From Sphingomonadales bacterium (GTDB taxonomy: Bacteria; Pseudomonadota; Alphaproteobacteria; Sphingomonadales; Sphingomonadaceae), in NCBI GenBank assembly GCA_016707885.1, contig JADJGU010000001.1:1057501-1121500 (forward strand): a stretch of 64,000 bases of DNA, in the 5' to 3' direction. The position numbers and the translations under genes are program-made. This document shows positions 7,606 through 17,013 of the stretch, piece by piece (position 1 is the first letter of the stretch; each line of letters starts with the position of its first letter). Below the pieces are notes generated by a model. That model saw nothing but the letters and a program-made list of their open reading frames with translations, had not been told where the DNA came from and ran no database searches.

Positions 7606-9663
7606 TTAGTTCGCTATTGCGTCCGCAATCGCCGCAGGCGTTAGCAGTTGCGGCAGCTCGCGCGGCTCCCCTGTTGCCGGATAGAACAGATAAAGCGGTA
7701 CGCCGGACCGCTCGCGCTCGGCCAGAAAGCGGGCAATTTCAGGATCTCGGCGAGTGAAATCCCCTACCATCACTTCAATCCCTCTATCCTTGAACAACCG
7801 GACAGTTTCTTCGCGGTTGATAGCAGCGGCTTCATTGACCTTGCACGTCACGCACCAGTCAGCAGTGAAGTAGAGAAAGACCGGCGAGCCTTTTGCCTGC
7901 AATGCGGCAAGCTTCTTGGCATTGAAGGGCAGCGCACCGGGGAACGCAGCCTCGCTCTTGCCGATCGATTCCGGGCTCTGCGGTAGGAAAAGTGCCCCGC
8001 CCGTAATCAGCAAGATGCTCCCCACTAGCAACAGCCACAGCGCGTGCCGGGACCGCCGCTGCAGTGCACGATAGATAAGGATCAGCATCAGCATTATCCC
8101 GATGGCAATGCTGCCGGTCAAAAGGCTGTCCGGGCCGGCCAAGCGCCACAGCAGCCAGAGCAGGGCCAGCGCGGTCAGCCCCATCGGGATCGCCATCAGC
8201 CTTCGGAAGCGCTCCAGCCACGGCCCCGGTTTGGGAAGCATCGCCCGAAGGCGTGGAACATAGGCAATGAGCAGGAAGGGCAGCGCTATGCCGAGCCCCA
8301 AGCTGGCGAACAATAGCATCGCCTCAGCAGTCGGCAACAAGATGGCCGCACCCATCGCTGCCGCCATGAACGGACCCGTACACGGCGTCGCAACTACCGC
8401 CGCCAAAACGCCAGTCCAAAACGATCCCGACAGGCCTGGGCTGCGGGCAAGCCGGTCGCTCATGGTAAAACCATTCAATTCGAAGAGTCCGGCAAGATTG
8501 GCCGTAATCAGCACCATCAGTAGCAGCAGGCCAAGGACAACAACGGGCTCCTGTAACTGGAAAGCCCAACCGATTTCCTCTCCCGCTGTGCGCAACGACA
8601 ACATGATCGCGCCCAACGCCAGACAGCTGATGACCACGCCAGCCGTGTAAGCGAGCGCATCACGGCGCGCCTCGCGCTCATCGCCGCCTGCCTTTGCCAG
8701 CGTGAGCGCTTTCAGGCCAAGTATCGGGAATACGCAAGGCATGAGGTTCAGCAACAGCCCGCCCAGCAACGCCCCGAACATCAGCCAAGGTAGGGCCGGA
8801 AGTTCGGGGCTGGAAGCCGCCAGCTTGTCATTTGCGCTCAGCGTGGCGACTTCCGCGCCGCCTTCGGGAATGTTTCCTGCCACCGAACGAACCAGCAAAC
8901 CCTGACCATTGCCAATCCGCAACAAGCCTTCGACCGGCCCGGCTTGTTCCTGCATTTCGGTTTCGATGACCAGCCAGTCGCCGACGCGTCGTGCAGCTTG
9001 CGGGGCGGCATAACGTATACGGTCGGTGGTCAGGGCAAAGAAATAGGGCCGGTCGAGCGGCGCATTTTCGGGATAAGGTATGGCAATTTGATAGCGCTTG
9101 CCATCGACGGTATAGCGCGCTGCTTGGTCAAGCGGCACTGGAATGGCTGCGCGCCACAGATCGAACTGCGAGCGCTTTGCCCGGTCGATCTTCCCGTCAC
9201 CGATTTTCAGCCGCGCTGTGAACCGGCCTTGCTGTGGCACGCAGATCGTGTCGGTGCAGGCAAGCCAGTTTGCGGCAACATCGAGTGGTATGGTCTCACC
9301 TATTTGCACCGTATCGGGGATGCGCAGGTCGATCAGTACCGCATGGGGTTCTTCATAGACATGGTTCATCAGCCCGCCGATCAGCAGCGGCTGGGGCACC
9401 GGGAAACGGGGTTTGCCAGCGCTGACCCCTGCGGGGAGTTTCCATTCGAGCTGCAGCCCGAGCCCTGCATCGCCCGGATTTTCCCAATAGCCGTGCCAGC
9501 CGGGCTTAGGTTCAAAAACAAAGGCAAGGGTGACGCTGGCACCGGGCGCTGGACTTTCGGTTTCGGCAACCAGTCTGCCCGGAACATTCAGTTCCTGCGC
9601 AACAGATGCCTGCGCCGTCAGCAGCGCAAAGCTTAGCAGTAACCACTGAAGCAAGCGTTGCAT
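7606..9663 (-). CDS. DsbD-type thiol:disulfide interchange protein
   Basis: A 685-residue inner-membrane protein that carries electrons from cytoplasmic thioredoxin to the periplasm. It has a signal peptide (first about 22 residues), a periplasmic DsbD-alpha-like domain with WLACTDTICVPQQG, a central eight-segment membrane domain with the redox cysteines in NLMPCVFPILGLK and VATPCTGPFM, and a C-terminal thioredoxin domain with FTADWCVTCKVNE. It is somewhat longer than E. coli DsbD and resembles the ScsB/DsbD form. Its ATG overlaps the TGA of the upstream response regulator (ATGA), so the two are coupled. Confidence 0.92.
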   Translation of the reverse strand: MQRLLQWLLLSFALLTAQASVAQELNVPGRLVAETESPAPGASVTLAFVFEPKPGWHGYWENPGDAGLGLQLEWKLPAGVSAGKPRFPVPQPLLIGGLMNHVYEEPHAVLIDLRIPDTVQIGETIPLDVAANWLACTDTICVPQQGRFTARLKIGDGKIDRAKRSQFDLWRAAIPVPLDQAARYTVDGKRYQIAIPYPENAPLDRPYFFALTTDRIRYAAPQAARRVGDWLVIETEMQEQAGPVEGLLRIGNGQGLLVRSVAGNIPEGGAEVATLSANDKLAASSPELPALPWLMFGALLGGLLLNLMPCVFPILGLKALTLAKAGGDEREARRDALAYTAGVVISCLALGAIMLSLRTAGEEIGWAFQLQEPVVVLGLLLLMVLITANLAGLFELNGFTMSDRLARSPGLSGSFWTGVLAAVVATPCTGPFMAAAMGAAILLPTAEAMLLFASLGLGIALPFLLIAYVPRLRAMLPKPGPWLERFRRLMAIPMGLTALALLWLLWRLAGPDSLLTGSIAIGIMLMLILIYRALQRRSRHALWLLLVGSILLITGGALFLPQSPESIGKSEAAFPGALPFNAKKLAALQAKGSPVFLYFTADWCVTCKVNEAAAINREETVRLFKDRGIEVMVGDFTRRDPEIARFLAERERSGVPLYLFYPATGEPRELPQLLTPAAIADAIAN

Positions 9664-10028
9664 CAGCCGGTAATCGCTTTCACTGCACCGAGGAACTGCA
9701 CCATCCCCACCGGCTTCGACAGATAAGCGCGCGCTCCCGCGCCCAATATCCGCTCCTCATCACCCTTACCGGCATAGGCGGTTACCGCCAGCACGGGGAT
9801 GGGCTTCAGGTCGGCCTCGCTTTGCATCGCTTCGATCAGGTCGAGCCCACTGACATGGGGCATCTGGATGTCCATGATCACAAGGTCGGGTGCAAAGCCG
9901 CGCATCCGGGCAAAGGCCTCACGCCCGTCGCGCAGCCCTTCAACCTCATACTGGCTCGCGCGCAGCAGGTCGGTGAACAGTTTGAGGTTCAGCTCATTAT
10001 CCTCGACGATCAGAACCTTCTTGCTCAC
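9663..10028 (-). CDS. DivK-like single-domain response regulator
   Basis: A 121-residue receiver domain with no output domain. The acidic pair is in KVLIVEDNELN, the phosphoacceptor aspartate in LVIMDIQMP (D53), the switch threonine in VLAVTAYAG and the lysine in AYLSKPVG. A GTG start at 10028 with AAGGAAA just upstream fits the family, and longer upstream starts do not. In Caulobacter and relatives DivK controls cell-cycle kinases. The sequence QMPHVSGLDLIEAM is DivK-like, but a generic CheY-like role cannot be excluded. Its stop overlaps the dsbD start. Confidence 0.88.
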   Translation of the reverse strand: MSKKVLIVEDNELNLKLFTDLLRASQYEVEGLRDGREAFARMRGFAPDLVIMDIQMPHVSGLDLIEAMQSEADLKPIPVLAVTAYAGKGDEERILGAGARAYLSKPVGMVQFLGAVKAITG

Positions 10029-10096
10029 CGCATTTCCTTCAGCATGGGCTATTTTGCTGCCTAGGCAGCGCCGCCGCTTTCGCTTAAGCGAAAGCC

Positions 10097-10384
10097 ATGT
10101 TCGAAACAAATGCGAAAAGCGGTGGCCAAATTCAAGCCGACCCGGCGATGCTCGCTTTGGGGGCTTTGGGCTGGATCCTGACCGACACCGGCCGCGCCTC
10201 GCGGATGCTCGCGCTCACCGGCTTGACCCCGGACATTTTGCGCCACGGCATTTCCGAAAAGGCCACTCTCGCGGCGATACTGGCGTTTCTTGAAGCGCAC
10301 GAGCCCGACCTGATTGCCGCCGCCGAACATATTGGCGTGACCCCGCAAGCGCTTGTCCGCGCCCGAATGGAGCTTGAAGCATGA
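10097..10384 (+). CDS. DUF3572 family protein
   Basis: A 95-residue cytoplasmic protein matching the alphaproteobacterial DUF3572 family: ALGALGWILTDTGRASRMLALTGLTPDILR and AHEPDLIAAAEHIGVTPQALVRARMEL. The function is unknown. It overlaps the HAD gene by 4 bp (ATGA), and it is the first gene of a four-gene operon. It is divergent from the response regulator. Confidence 0.85.
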   Translation: MFETNAKSGGQIQADPAMLALGALGWILTDTGRASRMLALTGLTPDILRHGISEKATLAAILAFLEAHEPDLIAAAEHIGVTPQALVRARMELEA

Positions 10385-11028
10385 GCCGCCCCTTGCTGAT
10401 TTCCGATTGCGACGAGGTGCTGCTGCACATGGTCGTGCCTTTCCGAGATTGGCTGGACGAGGCGCACCATATCCATTTCGATCTGGTGCACGGCGATTGG
10501 GGAGAAGCGTTGCGCCACAAACATGACGGCACCCAGGTCGAGCGCGGCCATGTCTGGAACCTTTTGAACGGCTTTTTCTTTACCGAAATGCACCGGCAAC
10601 AGCCGATCGACGGCGCGGTCGAGGCGATAAACCGGATATCGGAGCATGCCGATGTCGTGATCCTTACCAATTTGATGGATCACCATAATGAAGCGCGCGG
10701 CGAACAATTGCGCGCGGTGGGCATCGATGCACCGGTCTACACCAATCAAGGCGGCAAGGGCGAGGCGCTCGCCCGCATCATCGAACGCTATAACCCCAGT
10801 GTTGCCGTATTCGTCGACGATCTGGGCCATCAGCATGAATCGGTGGGCGAGCATCTCCCCGACGTCTGGCGTCTGCAATTGGTCGGCGAACCGATATTGT
10901 GGCAGCGGGTGCAAGCTTCTACCTCGGCGCATGCCCGCATCGATTTGTGGCACGAGGCCGAGCAATGGATTACCGAGAAACTGCTCGCGGGGAGTGCCGC
11001 TCCCATCATTCAGAAAGAATCCGCATGA
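10381..11028 (+). CDS. HAD-superfamily hydrolase
   Basis: A 215-residue protein with a HAD-like motif I near the N-terminus (LLISDCDEVLL, nucleophile in DCDEV), a motif II region (DVVILTNLMD), and an acidic motif IV (VAVFVDDLGHQH). Probably a cytoplasmic phosphatase of unknown substrate. It is coupled by 4-bp overlaps to DUF3572 before it and RidA after it. Confidence 0.8.
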   Translation: MSRPLLISDCDEVLLHMVVPFRDWLDEAHHIHFDLVHGDWGEALRHKHDGTQVERGHVWNLLNGFFFTEMHRQQPIDGAVEAINRISEHADVVILTNLMDHHNEARGEQLRAVGIDAPVYTNQGGKGEALARIIERYNPSVAVFVDDLGHQHESVGEHLPDVWRLQLVGEPILWQRVQASTSAHARIDLWHEAEQWITEKLLAGSAAPIIQKESA

Positions 11029-11483
11029 TTGAAGAACGATTGGCCGAACTCGGCATCACCCTTCCCGAACCAGCCGCGCCGGTCGCATCCTATGTGCCGA
11101 CGGCAGAGGTCGGCGGGTTACTCTATATTTCGGGGCAGGTGTCTTTTGTCGACGGCAAGCTGATGACCGGCAAGGTCGGCGATAGCCGCAGCGAAGAAGA
11201 AGGTATCCTTGCCGCGCAAGGGTGCGGCCTGATGCTGATCGCGCAGATGAAGAAAGCACTGGGTTCACTCGACCGCGTCGAACGCATTGTCAAACTCGGT
11301 GCCTTTGTTGCCTCCACCCCTGACTATGCCGGCCAGCCCAAAGTTGCCAATGGCGCTTCCGATCTGATGGAGGCAGTCTTCGGCGATGCCGGCAAACATG
11401 CGCGCAGCGCGGTTGGCGTTCCCGTTTTACCGCTCGATTCGACGGTTGAGATTGATGCCGTTGTCGCTGTGAAGCCTGCTTGA
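11025..11483 (+). CDS. RidA family enamine/imine deaminase
   Basis: A 152-residue RidA/YjgF/Rid protein that hydrolyses reactive 2-aminoacrylate-type enamines released by PLP enzymes. Visible are the N-terminal GGLLYISGQVSFVDGKLMTGKVG, the central RIVKLGAFVASTPDYAGQPKVANGASDLM and the C-terminal HARSAVGVPVLPLDSTVEIDAVVAV, as in the long TIGR/COG0251 variant. The usual active-site arginine is found in the HARSAVGV segment. ATG 11025 overlaps the HAD stop. Confidence 0.9.
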   Translation: MIEERLAELGITLPEPAAPVASYVPTAEVGGLLYISGQVSFVDGKLMTGKVGDSRSEEEGILAAQGCGLMLIAQMKKALGSLDRVERIVKLGAFVASTPDYAGQPKVANGASDLMEAVFGDAGKHARSAVGVPVLPLDSTVEIDAVVAVKPA

Positions 11484-11493
11484 GGTAGCGAAT

Positions 11494-12645
11494 ATGGCGG
11501 AAGGCGACACGCCTGACGACCGGATTACAGCCCAGGTTGCGGAAGGCGTTTCGGCGCTCGATCTCGCGCAATGGGATACACTGAATATCTCCGCCAACCC
11601 CTTTGTCAGCCATTCCTTCCTCTCGGCCCTTGAGGAATCAGGAAGCGTTGGCCCCGGGACCGGCTGGTCGCCAGCTCCGATTATACTTCGCGATGAGGTC
11701 GGGGACATTTGCGGCGCGCTGCCCGCCTATCTCAAATCGCACAGCCAAGGCGAGTATGTTTTCGATCATTCTTGGGCCGATGCCTATGAAAGGGCAGCCG
11801 GGCGCTATTATCCGAAGCTACAAATAGCCGCGCCCTTTTCACCGGTGCCGGGCCCGCGCGTGCTGGTGCGCGATGATGAAACCGCGCTCCGGCTGTTGCG
11901 CGCCGCCGAAAGCGTGGTGTTGCAAAACGGGCTTTCCTCGGCGCATGCAACTTTTGTCGAGGAAGCCCAGCTCGATCTGTTTCGCAAGGCCGGATGGCTG
12001 ATCCGTTCGGGCACGCAATTCCATTGGGCGAATGGCGGCTATTCGAGCTTTGATGACTTCATGGCCACCCTCGCGTCGCGCAAGCGGCGCGCGATCCGCA
12101 AGGAACGGGCAGCGGCGCAATCAGCGGTCGACATTCAGATACTGCGCGGCGACCAGATCCTGCCCGAGCATTGGGATATGTTCTGGGTCTTTTATCAGGA
12201 CACTGGCGCGCGCAAATGGGGGCGGCCCTATCTGACACGGGCCTTTTTCGATTTGATCTCTGGAAGCATGAGCGACAGCATCGTCCTGTTCCTGGCATAT
12301 CGGGGTGGCCAGCCAGTGGCGGGCGCGCTCAACCTACTCGGGCCCGATTGCCTTTACGGCCGCTATTGGGGTTGTGTCGAAGACGTCCCCTTCCTGCATT
12401 TCGAGCTGTGCTATTATCAGGCGATCGACTTCGCGATTGCCCATGGCTTGGCTCGGGTCGAGGCGGGCGCGCAGGGTGAGCACAAGCTGGCGCGCGGCTA
12501 TTTGCCGGTGACAACATGGTCGGCGCATTTCATTGCCGATCCGGGCTTCCGCTCGGCTATCGAAGATTTCCTGCAACGCGAACGGCGTGCGGTTGAACGT
12601 GAGCAGGAATTTCTCGGCGAGTTGGGGCCGTTCAAGCGCGGTTAG
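11494..12645 (+). CDS. GNAT-fold protein, COG3146 (DUF482) family
   Basis: A 383-residue protein of the COG3146 family, related to FemAB-like peptidoglycan aminoacyltransferases and carrying two GNAT-type folds. Diagnostic stretches are NPFVSHSFLSALEESGSVG, WADAYERAGRYYPKLQ-like sequence, FDDFMATLASRKRRAIRKER and the C-terminal RVEAGAQGEHKLARGYLPVTTWSAHF. The substrate is unknown. It ends by overlapping the convergent amidohydrolase gene by 4 bp, with shared stop codons in TTAG. Confidence 0.85.
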   Translation: MAEGDTPDDRITAQVAEGVSALDLAQWDTLNISANPFVSHSFLSALEESGSVGPGTGWSPAPIILRDEVGDICGALPAYLKSHSQGEYVFDHSWADAYERAAGRYYPKLQIAAPFSPVPGPRVLVRDDETALRLLRAAESVVLQNGLSSAHATFVEEAQLDLFRKAGWLIRSGTQFHWANGGYSSFDDFMATLASRKRRAIRKERAAAQSAVDIQILRGDQILPEHWDMFWVFYQDTGARKWGRPYLTRAFFDLISGSMSDSIVLFLAYRGGQPVAGALNLLGPDCLYGRYWGCVEDVPFLHFELCYYQAIDFAIAHGLARVEAGAQGEHKLARGYLPVTTWSAHFIADPGFRSAIEDFLQRERRAVEREQEFLGELGPFKRG

Positions 12646-13937
12646 CGGATAAGCTCGCCGCCCTTCATCACATGGTCGATTGCCTCCAGCGCGGTAATGT
12701 CGGCGAGCGGATCGGCCTTCACCGCAACCAGATCGGCAAAGCGTCCCGGCGATACGCTGCCAAGCTCATGCTCCTTGCCCAGTAATTCCGCCGCACGAAT
12801 AGTGGCGGACTGGATCGCTTGCATCGGCGTCATCCCATAACGGACCATATAACGAAACTGCCGCCCATTGACGCCATGCGGATAGACCCCGCTGTCGGTG
12901 CCATAGGCGATTTTGACCCCCATCTTCACCGCCTTGGCAAAGCCCGCCCTCTGGACATCGGTGGTTTCGCGATTCTTGCGCAGATATTCCTCGGGCCAGC
13001 CCTCTTTGGTGCCGATATCGTCGATATAGTCACCATTATAGATGTCCATCACCAGCCAGGTGCCCTTGGCCTTGGCGAGCTTCAGCGCTTCGTCGTCAAT
13101 CAGGCTGGCATGCTCGATTGAACGCACGCCTGCGGCAATCGCATTTTTAATACCTTGCGCGCCATGCGCATGGGCGGTCACATAGACGCCTCGTTTGGCA
13201 GCGGTATCGACGACTGCTTTCATTTCCTCGACGCTCAGCTCGGGTTCACCGGGCTCGGTACCGATGGCGAGGACCGCGCCAGTCGCTATGAGCTTCAGGA
13301 AATCGGCGCCTTCTTCAATGAAATATTCGGCATTGGTCGCCGCCTGCTCGGGACCGACTGAAACGCCATAGCGCATATCCTCGGGTAGCTTTTCATTGTC
13401 GACCACACCGTTCAATTCACCGCCACCACCCGGCTTGGTGATATAGCCACCTGCGACAAACATGCGCGGCCCCGGCACCCGGTCCGCATTGATCGCGTCC
13501 TTCAACGCAATATCGGTCAGACCGCGATAGGTGCCGACATCACGCACCGTGGTGTATCCCGCCATCAGCGTGTCGCGCGCGTTCTTGGCACCGATCAGCG
13601 CAGTGACGGCGGGTGAAGTTTTGATCGGCAGCGCCAGATCTGCACTCTGCCCGGCATCGGCAAGGTGGGTGTGCAAATCCATCAGGCCGGGAAGGACGGT
13701 ATAGGCTGACCAGTCGATCGTCCGGATGCTCTCAGGTTGCGTCTTGCACGGCTCGACGGCGGCAATCTTCTCGCCCACAATTGCGATGCAATGCCCGGAC
13801 AGCAGTTTGCCGCTGGTAACATCGACGATGCGGCCTGCGATCACATATCGATCAACGGCGGGCGCATCCTGCGCGCTAACGGGCAATGCGGGAATTGTGA
13901 CTGTGGCGACCAGCGCCAGCAAAACAGGAAGGCGCAT
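12642..13937 (-). CDS. Secreted amidohydrolase family protein
   Basis: A 431-residue metal-dependent hydrolase of the imidazolonepropionase/prolidase-like amidohydrolase group. An N-terminal signal peptide (MRLPVLLALVATVTIPALPVSAQ) sends it to the periplasm. Metal ligands are seen in GLMDLHTHLADAG, in FLKLIATGAV (likely carboxylated lysine), in VTAHAHGAQG, in SIEHASLIDD and in IAYGTDSGVYPHG. The end AELLGKEHELGSVSPGRFADLVAVKADPL is typical of the family. The start overlaps the stop of the DUF2497 gene (ATGA). The substrate could be an N-acyl amino acid or a dipeptide. Confidence 0.92.
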   Translation of the reverse strand: MRLPVLLALVATVTIPALPVSAQDAPAVDRYVIAGRIVDVTSGKLLSGHCIAIVGEKIAAVEPCKTQPESIRTIDWSAYTVLPGLMDLHTHLADAGQSADLALPIKTSPAVTALIGAKNARDTLMAGYTTVRDVGTYRGLTDIALKDAINADRVPGPRMFVAGGYITKPGGGGELNGVVDNEKLPEDMRYGVSVGPEQAATNAEYFIEEGADFLKLIATGAVLAIGTEPGEPELSVEEMKAVVDTAAKRGVYVTAHAHGAQGIKNAIAAGVRSIEHASLIDDEALKLAKAKGTWLVMDIYNGDYIDDIGTKEGWPEEYLRKNRETTDVQRAGFAKAVKMGVKIAYGTDSGVYPHGVNGRQFRYMVRYGMTPMQAIQSATIRAAELLGKEHELGSVSPGRFADLVAVKADPLADITALEAIDHVMKGGELIR

Positions 13938-14358
13938 CAACCTTTCTTGGTAATGCGTTCGATTTCGCGCGCGACCATCGCTTCGACAATGTCGGGCAGG
14001 TTGGTGTCGAGCCATTCCTTGAGCATCGGCTTCATCAATTCGCGGGTGAGCCCTTCAAGCGAGGTTTCGCCAGAGCGGACAATTTGCGGAGCCACGCCCG
14101 GCTCGGAAAGTGTCTGCAAGACCGAGAAGCTCTGACGCAGGCTTTGCGCCTTGCTGTCGTCGAGCAATTCTTCTGTGTTTTCGGTGGCGGCGGCTTCGGT
14201 TAGTTCGAGAACGTCCTCGTCTTCGCTTTCATCCTGGAGCGTTTCACGGGGAGAGCGTCGCGAGCTGATAGCGCGCGAACGGTCTTCATCGGCGATGATC
14301 TTCTTGATCGAAGACAGGATCTCGCTTCCATCGATGGTTCGTTCCGATCAGTCGCCAT
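13937..14358 (-). pseudogene. DUF2497 (PopZ-like) gene with a two-base frameshift
   Basis: The N-terminus from ATG 14358 reads MATDRNEPSME. The family continuation EILSSIKKIIADEDRS follows only after skipping two bases (GC) at about 14323-14326. From there the frame stays open to TGA 13937, through an acidic linker (DESEDEDVLELTEAAATENTEELL) and the C-terminal DUF2497 helices (LTRELMKPMLKEWLDTNLPDIVEAMVAREIERI). Corrected length would be 139 residues. DUF2497 includes PopZ, the polar organising matrix protein of Alphaproteobacteria, so a real knock-out would be surprising and a sequencing error is likely. Confidence 0.8.
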
Positions 14359-14391
14359 GTGCCAACGCCCCTAAATGCCCCACTGATTCCC

Positions 14392-15855
14392 TTAATATTT
14401 GGGAAGTGGTTCTATTTCTGCCTTTTGGGCTTGTGTGTCAACCGTGCGGGTGGCTTTGGCGGTAGGGTCGGGTATTGAGTCCCAATCGAACCAGCTGCCC
14501 TTGACCGCATCATATTCGGCAACCGGATCGTAAAGCGGGCCGCCTTCAAGTCCCAGATCGCGGGCCTCGGCCCGGCCCATCGCAGCGAGCAAGGAGAAAC
14601 CAGCGACATAGGCGTTGCGCCGTGCGGTGACGAGCTGGACCTTGCTGTTGAGCAGTTCCTGCTCGGCATTCAAAATGTCGAGAATGGTGCGGTTTCCAAC
14701 GCTGTTCTCGGCGCGGGTGCCTTCGAGCGAGAGTTCGTTTGCCGACACCGCGCGTTCGGACGCGGCGATCACATCCTGTGAAGCCTTCCAGCTGGCATAA
14801 GCGGCGCGGGTTTGCGCGATCGCCTCACGCTCGGCGGCGATTTCCTGCTCGATTGCCTGCCCCATCCGCGCCTGCGCCTGACGGATCTGGGCCGCCGGTT
14901 GTCCACCCTGATACAGCGGCAAGGTTGCGCGCACACCGACCTGCGCCGAGGTCGATGTCTTGTCGAACGGCGCCAAGGTCCCCGAATCAATGGTACCGAA
15001 ATTATTCGAATAGCTGCCCGAGCCAAAGCCGGTAACCTGTGGCAGACGGCTCGCCTCTGCGCCCCTGCGGTCGAAGCGCGCGGCGTCGCGCAATTCCTTG
15101 GCAGCGATCAGGTCGGGATTGTTTTCCAGCGCTACGTTCACCGCCGCATCGGGCGAATCGGGCAGGTTGGGAAGCGGTGGAGGTGCCTCGAGAGCCTCGG
15201 GCACCTTGCCGACCAGCTGGATATAGATCTCTTTCGAGCGGATCAGGTTCGCGCGCGCCGCTTCCATGCTGCTGGTCGCAAGCGCAAGCCTTGCTTCGGA
15301 TTGTGCCACATCGGTGCGGGTCAGATCACCAATTTCGAACCGGTCGCGTGTCGCTTCCAGATTGACCTGCAACACACCGACCTGCGCTCTGTTGAGCTCG
15401 ACAATCGCCTCGTCGCGGATCACGTCCATATAGGCGCCAACCACAGCCGAGAAGATCGCGCTCTCGGTCGCGCGCAATCCTGCGATCCCGGCCTCGACCC
15501 TATTCTCGGCTGCACGCACCGCATTTTTGACAGCACCGCCCAAATAGAGCGGTACCGTTACATCAGCACGCCCATTCAGCGTTCGGTCGGGTGTGAAGTT
15601 GGTGCCATCCGACCGCGGGAACAATTCTGTGTAAGTCGCACTGCCCAGCACATCGGGGCGACCATTGGCCTTGGCAATCGGCACCGCCTCGTTCGTAGCC
15701 TTCTGTCCCTCACGCGCACCCGTCAGTACCGGGTTGGTCTGATAGGCATCCGCCAGCGCACCACGCAGCGTGTCGGCCGAAGCTGGTGGGGCCAGCGTTA
15801 CAGCAGCAGTCGCCGCCAGCAATATTGCCCGCACTGTCACCGCTGTACCGCTCAA
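14392..15855 (-). CDS. TolC family outer membrane efflux protein
   Basis: A 487-residue outer-membrane channel protein. A signal peptide (AILLAATAAVTLAPPASA) is followed by two similar long helical repeats. The first begins LRGALADAYQTNPVLTGAREGQ, the second includes AALENNPDLIAAKELRDAARF-like sequence, and the end NRTILDILNAEQELLNSKVQLVTARRNAYVAGFSLLAAMG is the TolC/type I secretion signature. The TTG at 15855 overlaps the TGA of pcm; GTG codons 6 and 8 of the frame are alternative starts. No pump genes are adjacent. Confidence 0.92.
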   Translation of the reverse strand: MSGTAVTVRAILLAATAAVTLAPPASADTLRGALADAYQTNPVLTGAREGQKATNEAVPIAKANGRPDVLGSATYTELFPRSDGTNFTPDRTLNGRADVTVPLYLGGAVKNAVRAAENRVEAGIAGLRATESAIFSAVVGAYMDVIRDEAIVELNRAQVGVLQVNLEATRDRFEIGDLTRTDVAQSEARLALATSSMEAARANLIRSKEIYIQLVGKVPEALEAPPPLPNLPDSPDAAVNVALENNPDLIAAKELRDAARFDRRGAEASRLPQVTGFGSGSYSNNFGTIDSGTLAPFDKTSTSAQVGVRATLPLYQGGQPAAQIRQAQARMGQAIEQEIAAEREAIAQTRAAYASWKASQDVIAASERAVSANELSLEGTRAENSVGNRTILDILNAEQELLNSKVQLVTARRNAYVAGFSLLAAMGRAEARDLGLEGGPLYDPVAEYDAVKGSWFDWDSIPDPTAKATRTVDTQAQKAEIEPLPKY

Positions 15856-16496
15856 AACACGAATTCCTTGGCGCGCTCAAAGCCTGGCAGCGCAGCGACC
15901 TCTATGTCGGCAAAGGCGCGCAGCGAAACATGGTCACCATGCTTGGTGCCGCTGGCCAGGCGCCGAACCGGCCCTTCGGCCAGCCCCGCAACGATTCGTC
16001 CGCGATTGGCGAGTTGGCCTTCGATGTCGGCAGGCAGCTGCTCGATTGCGCCGTCGATTATGATCAGGCTGTAAGGCGCGGCCTTTTTGGAGCCCTGGCT
16101 GAGTACGCCTTCGATGACGTCCAGCCCGGCAACATTGGCGCGGGCCGCCTTGGCGAGCTCAGCGTCCGATTCAACGGCGACCAGCTTCTTGACCCGATCT
16201 GACAGCAAAGCCGCCAAATAGCCGGTGCCTGCACCGATCAGCAGCACATTGTCGCCTTCCGATACCTCTGCAATCTGCAGCATCTCAGCCGTCGCAAGCG
16301 GCGGGTTAAGCATGCGGCCATTGCCGAGCGAAACCGAGCGGTCAAGATAGGCAAAAGCCTCCTTACCCGCAGGCAGGAATTTTTCGCGCGGCAGTTCGCC
16401 CATTGCTTTTACGATCCATGCTTCGGTGATGCCGTTGGTCCGAAGCTGGCTGTCGACCATATGCCGACGGGTGGTTTCCGATTGCGCTGACTGCAT
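15852..16496 (-). CDS. Protein-L-isoaspartate O-methyltransferase family
   Basis: A 214-residue SAM-dependent methyltransferase of the PCMT family, which repairs isoaspartyl residues. It has RRHMVDSQLRTNGITEAWIVKAMGELPREKFLP, RSVSLGNGRMLNPPLATAEMLQ, and the SAM-binding loop NVLLIGAGTGYLAALLS. It is shorter and more divergent than E. coli Pcm, like the copy that alphaproteobacteria keep next to tolC. The stop overlaps the tolC start, so the pair is coupled. Confidence 0.88.
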   Translation of the reverse strand: MQSAQSETTRRHMVDSQLRTNGITEAWIVKAMGELPREKFLPAGKEAFAYLDRSVSLGNGRMLNPPLATAEMLQIAEVSEGDNVLLIGAGTGYLAALLSDRVKKLVAVESDAELAKAARANVAGLDVIEGVLSQGSKKAAPYSLIIIDGAIEQLPADIEGQLANRGRIVAGLAEGPVRRLASGTKHGDHVSLRAFADIEVAALPGFERAKEFVF

Positions 16497-16763
16497 AAGA
16501 CTTTCCGCTACCGATATATTCTTGCTGAATTGATTTTGGCACAACTGTATTGCTGTTACAATACAGCTTTTGATTTCCCTTCTAGTCAGCGCAATCGCAA
16601 AGTCCAAGCCGCTTTCGGACAAACGGGCGATTTTGCCATGCAAGCGGCATCGCTTTCTATCCCGCCTGTTGCCAAATGGTCGCGAATCGGATTGCAATGC
16701 GCAAATCGAGCCGCTAGGGACGCGCTCCTGCACCACATGTGACGCTTTTCTGTCGCAGCGCGA

Positions 16764-16837
16764 GGCCCGATGGCGGAGTGGTGACGCAGAGGACTGCAAA
16801 TCCTTGCACGCCGGTTCGATTCCGGCTCGGGCCTCCA
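16764..16837 (+). tRNA. tRNA-Cys (GCA)
   Basis: A complete 74-nt tRNA. The acceptor stem GGCCCGA (16764-16770) pairs with TCGGGCC (16827-16833), followed by T and an encoded CCA. The anticodon loop CTGCAAA gives anticodon GCA between GAGGA and TCCTT, and the T-arm is GCCGGTTCGATTCCGGC. Its 3' part is repeated in degraded form at 18.9, 21.97 and 23.3 kb, so it is the probable integration site of the accessory region that follows. Confidence 0.96.
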
Positions 16838-17013
16838 GACACATTACCTTGGAAAAACAATAACTTAAACGCTGCCAAAGAGCCGCGGAAACCCGCCACA
16901 TTGGGCTCAATGTATGCCGGATTCCAGGTCTCTGGCGCGGGATTTTTCTGAGGGTTTCTGCGGGTTTTTGGGCAAAGTCTCTAGTGCTGAAATGGCCATG
17001 ACGGTTTGGAGAC
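16817..17013 (+). repeat. Left-end repeat, copy A (tRNA-proximal)
   Basis: 197 bp from CGATTCCG inside the tRNA T-arm to GGAGAC. It shares with copies B and C, in order, CTCCAGACACATT, GAAAAACAATAA, CGCGGAAACSCGCCAC-like sequence, GGGTTTTTGG, AGTCTCT and CTGAAATGG followed by GAC...GGAGAC. The rest of 17014-17333 shows no recognisable gene; an open frame at 16914-17192 overlaps the repeat and is not protein-like. Confidence 0.8.

Noticed and set aside
14812..16074. 420-codon plus-strand frame opposite tolC and pcm
   Set aside because: Antisense shadow; both minus-strand genes are well recognised.
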